Numbered from the stretch's first letter, positions 50,503-59,552 are shown. The stretch: DNA of 64,000 nt from Fimbriimonadaceae bacterium (GCA_019454105.1 CP075364.1:1863362-1927361), one strand, 5' to 3'. The notes: generated by a model from the letters alone, not told the origin. Numbers and translations are program-made.

Positions 50503-51921
50503 ATGTCACAAGGAAGTTTTGACGCCGACATCATCGTCATCGGAGCAGGCCCTGGAGGCTACGTGGCCGCCATACGGGCCGCACAACTAGGAGCGAAAGT
50601 CACCGTCGTCGAGAAGGAATACTTGGGGGGAACCTGCCTCAACTGGGGGTGCATCCCGAGCAAGGCTCTGATCGCCAGCGTCGAAAGGCTCCATGACGTC
50701 AAGTCGGCCGACAAGCTCGGTGTCGTCGTCAACGGCGAGGTCTCGATGGACTTCGAAAAGATGATGGCCCGCAAGGACAAGATCGTCCAGACCCAGCGCG
50801 GCGGGGTCGGGATGCTCTTCAAGAAGAACGGCATCACCCACGTCGAGGGCTTCGCAAAGTTCAAAGACGCGCACACGATCGAAGTGGAGAAGGACGGAAA
50901 GACGACCGAGCTCCGCGCCAAGAACTTCGTCCTCGCCATGGGATCCGGCGTGATCTATCTCCAGATCCCCGGGCTAGAAGGGGGACGGGACGACGGCGTC
51001 TGGACGAGCGACGACGCGGTGACCGCTCCGTTCGTCCCTAAGAGGATGCTGATCCTCGGGGCCGGGGCCGTGGGGGTCGAGTTCAGCTACGTCTTCAACG
51101 GCCTCGGGAGCCAGGTCACCCTGGTCGAGATGATGCCAAGAGTCATCCCGATGTTCGACGAAGACCTGGGCAACGAACTCGGCAAGCAACTCTCTCGAAG
51201 TGGGATCAACGTCGTGACGGGAGCCTCGCTGGAGAAGTGCAAGAAGGGCAAGAACGGCTGGGTCTGCACCGTCAAGACCGGCGCCCAGACGACGGACGTG
51301 GAGGTCGACGTCGTGCTCCTCGGCGTCGGTCGCAAGGCGATGACCGACAACATGAACCTGGAAAAGATCGGCGTCAAGCTCCATCGCCGTGGCGTCGAAG
51401 TCGTCGATGACTCGCTTCAGACGCACGTGCCGAACATCTATGCCATTGGCGACGTGACCGGCCGGATCCAGCTCGCCCACGTGGCCAGCCACGAGGGGAT
51501 TGTCGCGGTCACCAACATCGTCCGCGGGGAGAAGCGAAAGGTCGATTACAAGGCGGTTCCGAACTGTGTCTACACAGTGCCCGAAGTGGCCAGCGTCGGG
51601 CTTACCGAGGGCCAAGCCAAAGAGCAGGGACACGACGTCACCGTGGGCAAGTTCGCCTTCCGACCCTTGGGCAAGGCGATGGCCAGCACGCACCAAGAGG
51701 GGCTGGTCAAAGTCGTCGCCGAGAAGAAATACGGCGAAGTGCTTGGCGTGCACATGTTAGGGGCGCACGTGACCGACATGATCCACGAAGGGGTCGCCGC
51801 GATCAAGCTGGAGGCCACCCTCGACGTCATGGTCGACACGATCCACGCCCACCCGACCATGAGCGAGGCCGTGCTCGAAGCCTTCGAGGACGCCTTGGGC
51901 CACGCGATCCACAAGGCCTGA
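50503..51921 (+). CDS. lpdA: Dihydrolipoyl dehydrogenase
   Basis: E3 component of 2-oxoacid dehydrogenase complexes; re-oxidises dihydrolipoamide with NAD+. The 472 residues include the FAD loop VIGAGPGGYVAAIRAAQLG, the redox disulfide GGTCLNWGCIPSKAL, the NAD loop ILGAGAVGVEFSYVF, NIYAIGDVTG and the C-terminal His-Glu dyad in HAHPTMSEAVLEAF. The start at 50503 fits the family; an open frame continues upstream without similarity. No E1 or E2 gene is adjacent. Confidence 0.95.
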   Translation: MSQGSFDADIIVIGAGPGGYVAAIRAAQLGAKVTVVEKEYLGGTCLNWGCIPSKALIASVERLHDVKSADKLGVVVNGEVSMDFEKMMARKDKIVQTQRGGVGMLFKKNGITHVEGFAKFKDAHTIEVEKDGKTTELRAKNFVLAMGSGVIYLQIPGLEGGRDDGVWTSDDAVTAPFVPKRMLILGAGAVGVEFSYVFNGLGSQVTLVEMMPRVIPMFDEDLGNELGKQLSRSGINVVTGASLEKCKKGKNGWVCTVKTGAQTTDVEVDVVLLGVGRKAMTDNMNLEKIGVKLHRRGVEVVDDSLQTHVPNIYAIGDVTGRIQLAHVASHEGIVAVTNIVRGEKRKVDYKAVPNCVYTVPEVASVGLTEGQAKEQGHDVTVGKFAFRPLGKAMASTHQEGLVKVVAEKKYGEVLGVHMLGAHVTDMIHEGVAAIKLEATLDVMVDTIHAHPTMSEAVLEAFEDALGHAIHKA

Positions 51922-51950
51922 CGAAGAAATCATCACCTTTCGTTAGACTG

Positions 51951-51977
51951 GCCTGATATAATCTGTCGTGATCAGGC
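51951..51977 (+). promoter_or_regulatory. Extended -10 promoter flanked by an inverted repeat
   Basis: TGATATAAT (TG plus consensus TATAAT at 51957-51962) overlaps the left arm of an inverted repeat, GCCTGAT (51951-51957) and ATCAGGC (51971-51977). A regulator bound there would block transcription of the downstream LuxR-type gene. Confidence 0.5.
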
Positions 51978-52058
51978 GATCGTAGGCTGAGGTCTGGTGA
52001 ATGATTGGTTCTTGTAGAGAGGACGGGACGGGGATACGGTCGTCAAGGTGGAGCCGAC

Positions 52059-52643
52059 TTGGCTAATCCCTTAGGCGCCAGAATATCACGACGCGAAGGT
52101 TCGATCCTTGACCTGGCTTCGAACGGGAAGACCGACAAGCAGATCGCCTCGGAACTCGGTCTGAGCATCGGCACGATCCGCACCTACTGGGGTCGGATCC
52201 GTGTCAAGTTCTCCGCCCTGACCCGGGCGCAGGCCGTCGGGATCTACATTCGGCAGCGCTCCGCTCCCCAGGCTCCTGTTCAGATGGCGAGCAAGAGTTC
52301 CGTCACAGGGCCCCTGATGGCTTGCCTGGCCCAAGAGTGGGCTGCCGCCGCATGGCACGTCGATCCAAGAACCCGGACGATGAGGCCCTTGACGCACGAC
52401 TCGGTCACGTGGTTGAAGGATCGGCACCTCGGCCCACAGCCGCCTGGCACTTGCTGGTCTCGCGCCTTTGGAGACCCTGTCAATGCGACCGCCGCCGATT
52501 TCGAAGAAAGGCTGATGATGCGTGAGTGCCACGCAGGCTGGCACCCTGCCCCGGCCCCTGGGGTCGAGGGCCTCTTCATGGTGAGATCGGGAGAAGCCGA
52601 CGGAGGCTACTACGTCCTCGTGGTTCCCAAGTCGCCCGCCTGA
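52059..52643 (+). CDS. LuxR-type helix-turn-helix regulator with an unknown C-terminal domain
   Basis: A roughly 194-residue protein. A GerE-type HTH is at the N-terminus (SRREGSILDLASNGKTDKQI, then GLSIGTIRTYWGRIRVKF), the reverse of the usual order. A 115-residue C-terminal domain with conserved-looking Trp residues and two Cys follows, not recognised. TTG at 52059 is chosen because AAGGTGGAG lies 5 bases before it; a TTG at 52005 would add 18 residues. The promoter has an inverted repeat suggestive of autoregulation. It ends 3 bases before the convergent pxpC. Confidence 0.75.
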   Translation: MANPLGARISRREGSILDLASNGKTDKQIASELGLSIGTIRTYWGRIRVKFSALTRAQAVGIYIRQRSAPQAPVQMASKSSVTGPLMACLAQEWAAAAWHVDPRTRTMRPLTHDSVTWLKDRHLGPQPPGTCWSRAFGDPVNATAADFEERLMMRECHAGWHPAPAPGVEGLFMVRSGEADGGYYVLVVPKSPA

Positions 52644-52646
52644 CCG

Positions 52647-53498
52647 TCAGCACCTGACAGACAGTTTGACCAATCTTTCGTGCTCCTGCAGCAAATGTTG
52701 CCACCATATGGTGGTCTTGTTCCAGGCGTCTTCTACTTCGACCGCCTCGACTTCCAACGTCTCTCCAGGGGGAGCTTGCGATAAATCGGGCAAGGAGGCC
52801 AAGCACATCGTGCCCGCCACCTCATAACCCCCGAGGGTCGGCCCGGCCGGCCCCACCACGATCAACGTCCCGTCGGGGGTCTTTTGAATCGTCCCGAGCG
52901 TCACAGGACGGCTGGGCAAACCGCCTTCCCCCGGCGACCCTGCTCCCATCAGCCGAATCCCGGCACGACTCATCATTGAAGAGACCGTCAAACTCTTGAA
53001 ACCGTGTGTGAGGCCAGTCGCCTTCACGACCCTTGAGGGTGACTGACCCGCATAGCAACCAAGCTCGCGGAGGGCGCCGACCGACCGTCGAACAGCGGAC
53101 TGGGCTTGGCCACCGGACGCTAAGGTCGCGCCTGGGCACCATCCTCCTGGAGCCGTTAAATATGCCCAGCACCCGTGGCCTTTGGCTTGGACCTTCAGCC
53201 TCGCGCCTTCTTTCGCCCACGTTGCCCGGCTAAGATCGAGGACGCGGCCGTCGAGCGTCGCCCTGTGCCCGCGTCCGGCAAGGCCCAACCAACCCTCTTG
53301 GGCCACGTCGGCATCGAGTTGCGCCATACCCAATTCGATGGAAGACGCCCCAAGGTCGTTACCGACAAGAGCGTTGCCCACGGCCATCGAGAACGGGTCC
53401 CACGGGCCACCAGGCGGCACCCCGACACGCCGCATACCAAGCGACCCACGCCCGACTTGGCAGGCTAGGCCATAGAGAGAGACAATAGAAATCCTCAT
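52647..53498 (-). CDS. pxpC: 5-oxoprolinase subunit C (KipA-like)
   Basis: Part of the ATP-dependent PxpABC enzyme that opens 5-oxoproline to glutamate. The 283 residues match the CT_A_B/KipA family: VGRGSLGMRRVGVPPGGPWD, the DPFS region, and later RPVTLGTIQKTPDGTLIVVG and GPTLGGYEVAG. The start at 53498 overlaps pxpA by four bases. The gene order here is pxpB, pxpA, pxpC. Confidence 0.92.
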   Translation of the reverse strand: MRISIVSLYGLACQVGRGSLGMRRVGVPPGGPWDPFSMAVGNALVGNDLGASSIELGMAQLDADVAQEGWLGLAGRGHRATLDGRVLDLSRATWAKEGARLKVQAKGHGCWAYLTAPGGWCPGATLASGGQAQSAVRRSVGALRELGCYAGQSPSRVVKATGLTHGFKSLTVSSMMSRAGIRLMGAGSPGEGGLPSRPVTLGTIQKTPDGTLIVVGPAGPTLGGYEVAGTMCLASLPDLSQAPPGETLEVEAVEVEDAWNKTTIWWQHLLQEHERLVKLSVRC

Positions 53499-54175
53499 GG
53501 AGCGCGAGACGCGTCCAGGGTGTCGAGGCACCCCCGGACCACTTTGGCGACAGCAAGGCATGACGAGTGGTCACCATGGACGCACACCGTGTCCACTCGA
53601 GAATGCAACCAGATCGTTTGGCTCTCGACTTGGACGAGGTCTTCGATCACAGAACCAGGCTCGGAACGTGGCGCAAGCGTTCCGTCAGACCGGTACCGCC
53701 GGTCGGCGAACCCTTCAGACAAGAACTCGACTCCAGCATGGGCCGCCAGCTCCTCGTGGAGCGACCCGGAGAGCCCGACCACCGGCACCATAAAGGTCTT
53801 GACAACCTCGGCCAGCATCTCGGCCGGGCCCCCTTCCCGGGTCGAGTCGTTATAAAAGGCTCCGTGAGGCTTCAAGTAATCTGCCCCATGCTCGAGCAAC
53901 AACTCCGTTTGGGAGAGGAGTGAAGCGAGAGTCTCAGACTCGCCAAGGCCGGTCGCGGCCCATGTCAACCGGCCCATCGATTCTCGGTGAGGGTAGCCGG
54001 GGTGCGCCCCCACTCGGCGTCCCTGGCCCAACCACTTCAGGGCTGTTTCTGCGGCCAATGGGGCTGATCCAGCGTGGGCGCCGCAACAGACGTTGCCCCA
54101 ATCGGCGAGGGGGCACAAGTCGTCGTCGAAGGGGAACCCCTCGCCAACATCGACGTTCAGCGCCACTTGCCTCAA
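53495..54175 (-). CDS. pxpA: 5-oxoprolinase subunit A (LamB/YcsF)
   Basis: A 226-residue subunit with the YcsF start LNVDVGEGFPFDDDLCPL, CCGAHAGSA, VGAHPGYPHRESMGR, the substrate-site YLKPHGAFYND and the end VCVHGDHSSCLAVAK. TTG at 54175 overlaps the pxpB TGA (TTGA) and has AAGGA 8 bases upstream, making it the best start; GTG at 54166 is the alternative. It is translationally coupled to both neighbours. Confidence 0.93.
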   Translation of the reverse strand: MRQVALNVDVGEGFPFDDDLCPLADWGNVCCGAHAGSAPLAAETALKWLGQGRRVGAHPGYPHRESMGRLTWAATGLGESETLASLLSQTELLLEHGADYLKPHGAFYNDSTREGGPAEMLAEVVKTFMVPVVGLSGSLHEELAAHAGVEFLSEGFADRRYRSDGTLAPRSEPGSVIEDLVQVESQTIWLHSRVDTVCVHGDHSSCLAVAKVVRGCLDTLDASRAP

Positions 54176-54837
54176 AGCCGCTGTCCTTCGAGATGACGAG
54201 CCTCGCTTGGGGAGACGGCGCGAAAGCGGACACGGTCGCCCACTTGAAGCGGGAAATAGCCCTCGGCCTCGTCGACGATCGTCAAGGGAGTCCGACCGAT
54301 CAGCCACCACCCGCCGGGACGGACCGAGGGATAGACTGCGCTCATCGCTCCTGTGATGGCGACAGAACCCGGCTCGACTCGGGCCCGAGGTTGCGGCCTT
54401 CGGTCAAGCCCGCGGAGAAGTTCTGGCAAACCGCTGAGATAAGCAAACCCTGGGCAAAAGCCGACTGCCGCGACGGTGAATTTGGCCGACGAGTGCGCCT
54501 CGGCCAACCTCTCGAGGGTGATCCCCAGGATTCTGGCAACTTCGACTGAATCCTCGCCTCGCTCATAGCAAACGGGGACGACGTGGTGAGCCGGGGCTCG
54601 TACTACGCCTTCATCCAGATCGTCGATGCTTTTGGGAAGCGCCTCCCACCATGGCGTCAGACAGTCCGAAACGTCGAAGTAGACGGCGACCGACTCGAAA
54701 GCCGCCACGACGTCGATCGCTCCTGGCAGGCCCAATCCGCGGAGCCGAGCCGCCACCCGAACGGCCAGATCCTCCGACTCCAGGCGCGCCATGGCGGCCA
54801 ACTCGCCCATCGGTTCCCAGACGAGGGGCAGTCCCAT
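54172..54837 (-). CDS. pxpB: 5-oxoprolinase subunit B (KipI-like)
   Basis: A 221-residue subunit of the CT_C_D/KipI family with the signature VGFCPGFAYLSGLPE and PRPQPRARVEPGSVAITG-type loop (here RRPQPRARVEPGSVAI). It then runs to RPGGWWLIGRTPL. The start at 54837 has a CACAAT hexamer 7 bases upstream; another ATG at 54897 would collide with dut. It leads the pxpBAC operon, divergent from dut. Confidence 0.9.
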   Translation of the reverse strand: MGLPLVWEPMGELAAMARLESEDLAVRVAARLRGLGLPGAIDVVAAFESVAVYFDVSDCLTPWWEALPKSIDDLDEGVVRAPAHHVVPVCYERGEDSVEVARILGITLERLAEAHSSAKFTVAAVGFCPGFAYLSGLPELLRGLDRRPQPRARVEPGSVAITGAMSAVYPSVRPGGWWLIGRTPLTIVDEAEGYFPLQVGDRVRFRAVSPSEARHLEGQRL

Positions 54838-54895
54838 CGGCTGGATTGTGGCCGAAGCGGGCGGCGCAGGGCTCGACTCGGACAAACTCCACCAC

Positions 54896-55336
54896 ATGGA
54901 ACAGCCGGTCAAAGTCGGGTTCGAAGTCCTGCCCGGAGGACACCTCCCTGAGCAGAGGACGGCCGGGTCGGCGGGTTGGGACTTGAGGCTGGCCGAGGCC
55001 GTTAGGCTCGAGCCGGGCGAACGCAAGCTGGCGAGAACGGGGCTCAAGATCGAGTTGCCCCCCGGCTATGAGGCGCAAGTCAGACCGCGATCGGGGCTCG
55101 CCCTCAGCCACGGGGTGACCGTTCTGAACTCTCCAGGCACGATCGACAGCGACTACCGAGGCGAGATTGGCCTGGTATTGATCAATCTAGGCCGAGAAGC
55201 CGTCCAACTTGACGTGGGTGAACGAGCCGCGCAACTCGTGGTCGCCAAAATAGAAGGGATCGAGCCGGTCGTCGTCGCCTCTGTCGCGGCAACGGAACGA
55301 GGAGCCTGCGGCTTTGGGAGCACTGGTCGGACATGA
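54896..55336 (+). CDS. dut: dUTP diphosphatase
   Basis: Hydrolyses dUTP to dUMP, keeping uracil out of DNA and supplying thymidylate synthesis. The 146-residue trimeric-type enzyme shows all five motifs: AGWDLRLAE, RPRSGLALSHG, NSPGTIDSDYRGEIG, RAAQLVV and the C-terminal RGACGFGSTGR. The start at 54896 fits the family. Its stop overlaps the next start as ATGA. Confidence 0.95.
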   Translation: MEQPVKVGFEVLPGGHLPEQRTAGSAGWDLRLAEAVRLEPGERKLARTGLKIELPPGYEAQVRPRSGLALSHGVTVLNSPGTIDSDYRGEIGLVLINLGREAVQLDVGERAAQLVVAKIEGIEPVVVASVAATERGACGFGSTGRT

Positions 55337-56334
55337 GCGAAGACATGTGCTCGAAGTGCTTTACGATGAACCCAGACTCGGCCGAGTTCTGTTCGGAGTG
55401 CGGGGCTCCCTTGAAGCAAGGCTCGGTGGGCAGCGACGAGGAAGTCTATGCCGACATCACCCGGGCCAACCTACTGCGGATGAGGGGCGACACCAAAGGG
55501 GCCCACGACATGTGCCTAGCCGTCCTCCGCCGGTATCCGAACAACGCCACCGCCCACACCCTCCTCGGCGACATCTCGATGGACCAAGGAGACCCAAAGC
55601 ACGCCGCTGAATGGTACGAAATGGCCCTGGACCTCAACCCCGCCTCAAGGTCGGACCGGGAGAAGCTCGTCAAAGCCCAGAACGCGCTTCGGGAGATCGA
55701 GGAAAGCGCCGCTTCCCAGCACATCGGCCTCCCCGAGTCGCGCCCGAACCCTTGGCCCATGGTGTTCTTCGTGACCGGCGTCGTCTTGCTCGTCGCCGTC
55801 GGGGCCTATCTGGCCGGCGCCGCCGCTCAGGGCAAGAACGGCGCCCCGAACGTGATCCGAGAGCCGGTGGCGGTCTCGCGACCCAACTACGACACGGCGA
55901 CCGAGAAGCCACCGCCAAAGCCGGTCGAGACTCCCTCTTCAACCCTCAGCCCGGGATTGCGTCAAGACAGCGCTCTGGTCGCAGCCTTGGCGGGACGAAT
56001 GCCGGAGGGGGCCAGCTTGACGGACATCGCCTCCGATCCCCGGGGCCCTTCTGCGGTCTTAACGCTGGCCGTCGACCCAGGCATGGACCCTGCAAGGATG
56101 GCCCTGGAAGCCGGCCTTGCCTTTCACCGGGCCTTTCCGGCCTATAAGCAGATGTCGATCCGCGTGGCGGTCGGGGGCGAACTCACATTGGTCGCCGACT
56201 TGACGGCCGACGCGGCGGTGACAGCCGACTCGGCTCTGGCAGGCGGCGACACCGCTGCCAATCTCGCCGGAGTCCACTTGTCCAACGTCTGGAAGTCGGG
56301 CTCAACCCAGGAGCCCGCCACGGGCGGGGACTGA
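55333..56334 (+). CDS. Zinc-ribbon and TPR membrane protein
   Basis: A 333-residue protein of unknown role. An N-terminal zinc ribbon (CSKC and CSEC pairs) is followed by three tetratricopeptide-like helix pairs (LLRMRGDTKGAHDMCLAVLR, LLGDISMDQGDPKHAAEWYE), a single membrane helix (VFFVTGVVLLVAVGAYLAGA) and a Pro-rich linker with an extracytoplasmic domain. It is coupled to dut by ATGA overlap and ends one base before the convergent purA. It may scaffold or sense at the membrane. Confidence 0.78.
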   Translation: MSEDMCSKCFTMNPDSAEFCSECGAPLKQGSVGSDEEVYADITRANLLRMRGDTKGAHDMCLAVLRRYPNNATAHTLLGDISMDQGDPKHAAEWYEMALDLNPASRSDREKLVKAQNALREIEESAASQHIGLPESRPNPWPMVFFVTGVVLLVAVGAYLAGAAAQGKNGAPNVIREPVAVSRPNYDTATEKPPPKPVETPSSTLSPGLRQDSALVAALAGRMPEGASLTDIASDPRGPSAVLTLAVDPGMDPARMALEAGLAFHRAFPAYKQMSIRVAVGGELTLVADLTADAAVTADSALAGGDTAANLAGVHLSNVWKSGSTQEPATGGD

Positions 56335-56335
56335 G

Positions 56336-57628
56336 TCAGCGGGCCCAGATCAGGTCAGGTCGCAGCACGGCGGTCTCGTCACGAGCGGGCCCGATGCTCA
56401 GGATCGCGATCGGCACGCCGGTGTGACTTTCGACCAGTTCCAAGTAGTCCCGGGCGGACTGGGGCAGATCCTGCAGTCCACGGACCGACCGCAAGTCTTC
56501 GTCCCAGCCCGGAACCGTCGTGTAGACCGGCTCGATACCGCTCCAGTCCTCGATGAGAGAAGGCGGCGAGTGGAGTTCCATCCCGTCTCGGCGGTAACCG
56601 AGGCAGACCTTGAGATCGCCGATGCCGCCGAGGATGTCGAGGCGCGTCAGAATGAGACCCGACATCGAGTTGATCCGACAGGAATGGCGGAGGGCGACGA
56701 GGTCCAGCCATCCGCATCGCCTGGCCCGGCCCGTGGTCGTCCCGAACTCCTGGCCCTGGTCGCGGATGAGCTCGCCGACCTCGTCGGTCAGTTCAGTGGG
56801 GAACGGGCCGGACCCCACCCGAGTGGTGTAGGCCTTGCAGACTCCCAGCACCGACCCGATGTCGCGAGGACCGATCCCGGTCCCAAGGCAAGCGCCTCCG
56901 GCGGTCGGATGACTGCTCGTGACATAAGGGTACGTGCCGTGGTCAAGATCAAGGAAAGTTCCTTGCGCCCCTTCGAACATGACGTGCTTGCCCTCGGCCA
57001 CGGCCGCTTGGAGCATGGGGGCCACCTCGGCGACATGCGGCCGCAGCCGCTCGGCATAGCGGGAATACTCCTGGAACAACGCCTCGAACTCGATCTCGGC
57101 CGCCCCGAACATCGAAAGGAGCCGGTTCTTGACCGCCAACACCTCGCGAAGCCTTCGCTCGAAGATCTCTGGCCTCACGAACTCTCCCATCCGGATCCCG
57201 TGTCGTTGAACCTTGTCGGTGTAGGCGGGCCCGATTCCCCGCGAGGTCGTCCCAATCTTGTTCGCGCCGCGCGCTTCTTCCTCCAGCTGGTCAAGCAGGC
57301 GGTGATAGGGAAAGACCACGTGGGCGGCCGGGCTGACGACCAACTGGCCGATGGGCCGTCCGCCTGCGCCCGTGCGGTCAAGCTCGGACAGAAGGCTCGG
57401 GGGGCAAACGACCATACCTCCCCCTAAGACAGCGGTCACACCAGGATGAAGGATCCCTGCCGGCAAGAGATGGAACTTGTGCTCCTCACCTGCGACGATC
57501 ACGGTGTGGCCGGCGTTGTTGCCGCCGCTATAGCGGACGACGAAGTCGGCTTCAGCCCCCAAGACGTCGACGATCTTTCCTTTCGCCTCGTCGCCCCATT
57601 GGGCGCCTACGATTACTAGAGTCGGCAT
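56336..57628 (-). CDS. purA: Adenylosuccinate synthase
   Basis: Joins IMP and aspartate with GTP in AMP synthesis. The 430 residues include the GTP loop VGAQWGDEAKGKIVD, the IMP-binding GNNAGHTV, TTSRGIGPAYTDK, EGAQGTFLDLDHGTYPY and the GTP-specificity TTGRARRCGW. GAGGAGAAC lies 4 bases before the ATG, one of the clear Shine-Dalgarno starts in the window. Confidence 0.97.
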   Translation of the reverse strand: MPTLVIVGAQWGDEAKGKIVDVLGAEADFVVRYSGGNNAGHTVIVAGEEHKFHLLPAGILHPGVTAVLGGGMVVCPPSLLSELDRTGAGGRPIGQLVVSPAAHVVFPYHRLLDQLEEEARGANKIGTTSRGIGPAYTDKVQRHGIRMGEFVRPEIFERRLREVLAVKNRLLSMFGAAEIEFEALFQEYSRYAERLRPHVAEVAPMLQAAVAEGKHVMFEGAQGTFLDLDHGTYPYVTSSHPTAGGACLGTGIGPRDIGSVLGVCKAYTTRVGSGPFPTELTDEVGELIRDQGQEFGTTTGRARRCGWLDLVALRHSCRINSMSGLILTRLDILGGIGDLKVCLGYRRDGMELHSPPSLIEDWSGIEPVYTTVPGWDEDLRSVRGLQDLPQSARDYLELVESHTGVPIAILSIGPARDETAVLRPDLIWAR

Positions 57629-57757
57629 TTGGTTCTCCTCAGTCGGGCCCAAGCCGCTGGCGCGGGTGTGGCCTTATCGTTCGAGGATCCGCCGGCCCTC
57701 AGGGGCGCGCTTCGCCTTCTCTCGCGGCCCGAATTTACCTACCAACTCGAGCCGTGC

Positions 57758-58522
57758 CTAGAGACCGACGAAGTTGTAGCCGTCGTCCACGAACAGGATC
57801 TGCCCGGTCACGCCCTGGCTCAGGTCGCTGAGGAGGTAGACGGTGCTTGCGGCGACCTCAGCCTGTCCGAACGGCCTCTTGAGCGGGGCCCGGTCATGGA
57901 CGTACTCGATCATTTCCGTCAGTCCCTTGACGCCCCGCGCCGCGACCGTGTTGATCGGGCCGGGGCTCACTGTGTTGACACGGATCCCCCGCACGCCCAG
58001 ATCGACGGCGAGATACCGCACGCAGGCTTCGAGCGCCGCTTTGGCGACACCCATCACGTTGTAGTTGCCGACTGTCCTCGTGCTCCCCAGGTAGCTCATC
58101 GTGACGACGCTCGCGTCGTCGGCGAGCACCGGCTCGAGAGCCCGGCACAAGGCGATCAAGGAGAACGCCGAGACGTCCAGTGCGGTCTTGAACCCCTCGC
58201 GGCTGGTCTCGATGAAGCGGCCCTGCAAGTCCTCCCGCTGGGCAAACGCGGCGCTGTGCACAAGGAAGTCGATCTGACCGAAGTTGCGGCCTACCTTGTC
58301 GGCCAAGGCCGAGAGCTGTTCCTCTTCGGTGAAGTCCACGACGAGGGCCTCCATCCCGTCTCGTCCCTGGATAAGTTCCTCGACCCGACCCAACATCTTG
58401 TCGTTCTGGCCGCCGACTCCAACTCGTGCCCCGTGTTGGGCGGCGAGGTCGGCCACGGCCCAGCCGATGCTGTTTTTGTTCGTCACGTTGAGGACCAGGC
58501 CCTTCTTCCCCGCAAGAAGCAT
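57758..58522 (-). CDS. fabI: Enoyl-ACP reductase (NADH), FabI type
   Basis: Last reduction step of each fatty acid elongation cycle. The 254-residue SDR protein has the FabI-type loop LVLNVTNKNSIGWAVA, the SAAFAQREDLQG segment, the catalytic YNVMGVAKAALEA (Tyr-x6-Lys) preceded by MSYLGS, and the C-terminal TGQILFVDDGYNFVG. CATAAT ends 6 bases before the ATG, so the mRNA is probably leaderless. It is upstream of purA on the same strand, with a gap of 129 bases. Confidence 0.95.
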   Translation of the reverse strand: MLLAGKKGLVLNVTNKNSIGWAVADLAAQHGARVGVGGQNDKMLGRVEELIQGRDGMEALVVDFTEEEQLSALADKVGRNFGQIDFLVHSAAFAQREDLQGRFIETSREGFKTALDVSAFSLIALCRALEPVLADDASVVTMSYLGSTRTVGNYNVMGVAKAALEACVRYLAVDLGVRGIRVNTVSPGPINTVAARGVKGLTEMIEYVHDRAPLKRPFGQAEVAASTVYLLSDLSQGVTGQILFVDDGYNFVGL

Positions 58523-58528
58523 GGGGCG

Positions 58529-58534
58529 ATTATG
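58529..58534 (-). promoter_or_regulatory. Probable leaderless -10 element of fabI
   Basis: CATAAT (minus strand) ends 6 bases before the fabI ATG. Confidence 0.45.
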
Positions 58535-58541
58535 GGCCGCA

Positions 58542-58573
58542 CAAGAAAACGGCGCCCCAGTGCCTGGGACGCC
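58542..58573 (-). terminator. Intrinsic terminator behind the universal stress protein gene
   Basis: Read on the minus strand, GGCG and CCCAG/CTGGG stems with one mismatch and a 3-base loop (58551-58573) are followed by GTTTTCTTGT. This is the clearest hairpin plus T-tail in the window. Confidence 0.65.
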
Positions 58574-58708
58574 AGAACCCTATATCTCGCTTGCTTCTTG
58601 CCCTTGGCAAGTCTACGGCCCGTCAATTCGCGAGCCTGAAGTGATCTTTGGCGGGCCGCCCCGTCAAACTCAGCCGGACCCGAGGAAAGCCAGTAATTCT
58701 TCTTGCCT

Positions 58709-59539
58709 TTAGGCGCGAAGCAACATCAGGTTCCAGGGCTCGTTGACCACCTGGTGCATCGCGACGCTACCGACGAAGAGCCGTTCCAGGAATCCTGTGC
58801 CCTGGGCGCCGATGACCAGCAAGTCGGCCGCTGTTTCCCTCATCACCTCGCCGATCACCTTCACCGCGTGCCCCTCTCGGGTTAGCTTTGTGCACGGGCC
58901 GACTGCCGAATGCCAACGGCTGGCCGTCGCCTCGACGGTCGCATGGGCCCTCATCCTCGGCTCTTCTCCCCGACCGCTGTAAGCCGACAGAACCGTGACC
59001 TCGCCAAGGCCGGCGGGCTTCCAAGTCATGAGCTTTTCGAGACATCGGTCGAAGTACTCCGAGCCGTCGGTGGCCAGCAAGACCTTCATGGGTCCGTCGT
59101 GCGGGATCGCCGACTTGCCGATCAAGACGCCGACGCGAGACTCGAGAGCGAGTCCCCTCGTGACGCTGCCCAAGAAGAGAGAACCGAAGGCTCCCTTTCG
59201 CTCTGAGCCCACGGCGACGAGGTCGAATTCGCCTGCGAGGGCCCTTTCGGAGAGCACCTGGACGGCAAATCCGTACAGCATGTTCGTCTCCACCGAAGCG
59301 GCACGACCTTCAAGCCTGGCTCGCGCTTCTTCGAGCTTTGCTTCCCCTTGTTTCTTGAGGTTCTCGAGAACTTCGAGCAACACCGGGCTCGGTCCCAAAT
59401 TCGGGGAACCGGCGTCCGGGAACAGCGGTTCCACGACATGGGCCGCCTCAACAACAGGCGCTCCGACCCCCAGGCGGAACAATGCGTCTTCAGCGAGGAG
59501 GGAAGTGTCCCCCAGATCGACGCCCAATAGAACCTTCAT
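58709..59539 (-). CDS. Tandem universal stress protein (UspA)
   Basis: A 276-residue protein made of two UspA domains. Each keeps the ATP-binding pattern: GSERKGAFGSLFLGSVT in the first half and GAQGTGFLERLFVGSVA in the second. The second domain starts at KVLLATDGSEYFDRCLEKL. It is probably a cytoplasmic stress protein that binds ATP. A TACTCT hexamer ends 7 bases before the ATG. An intrinsic terminator follows 136 bases downstream. Confidence 0.92.
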   Translation of the reverse strand: MKVLLGVDLGDTSLLAEDALFRLGVGAPVVEAAHVVEPLFPDAGSPNLGPSPVLLEVLENLKKQGEAKLEEARARLEGRAASVETNMLYGFAVQVLSERALAGEFDLVAVGSERKGAFGSLFLGSVTRGLALESRVGVLIGKSAIPHDGPMKVLLATDGSEYFDRCLEKLMTWKPAGLGEVTVLSAYSGRGEEPRMRAHATVEATASRWHSAVGPCTKLTREGHAVKVIGEVMRETAADLLVIGAQGTGFLERLFVGSVAMHQVVNEPWNLMLLRA

Positions 59540-59546
59540 CTTATTG

Positions 59547-59552
59547 AGAGTA
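59547..59552 (-). promoter_or_regulatory. Probable leaderless -10 element of the universal stress gene
   Basis: TACTCT (minus strand) ends 7 bases before the ATG. Confidence 0.4.
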
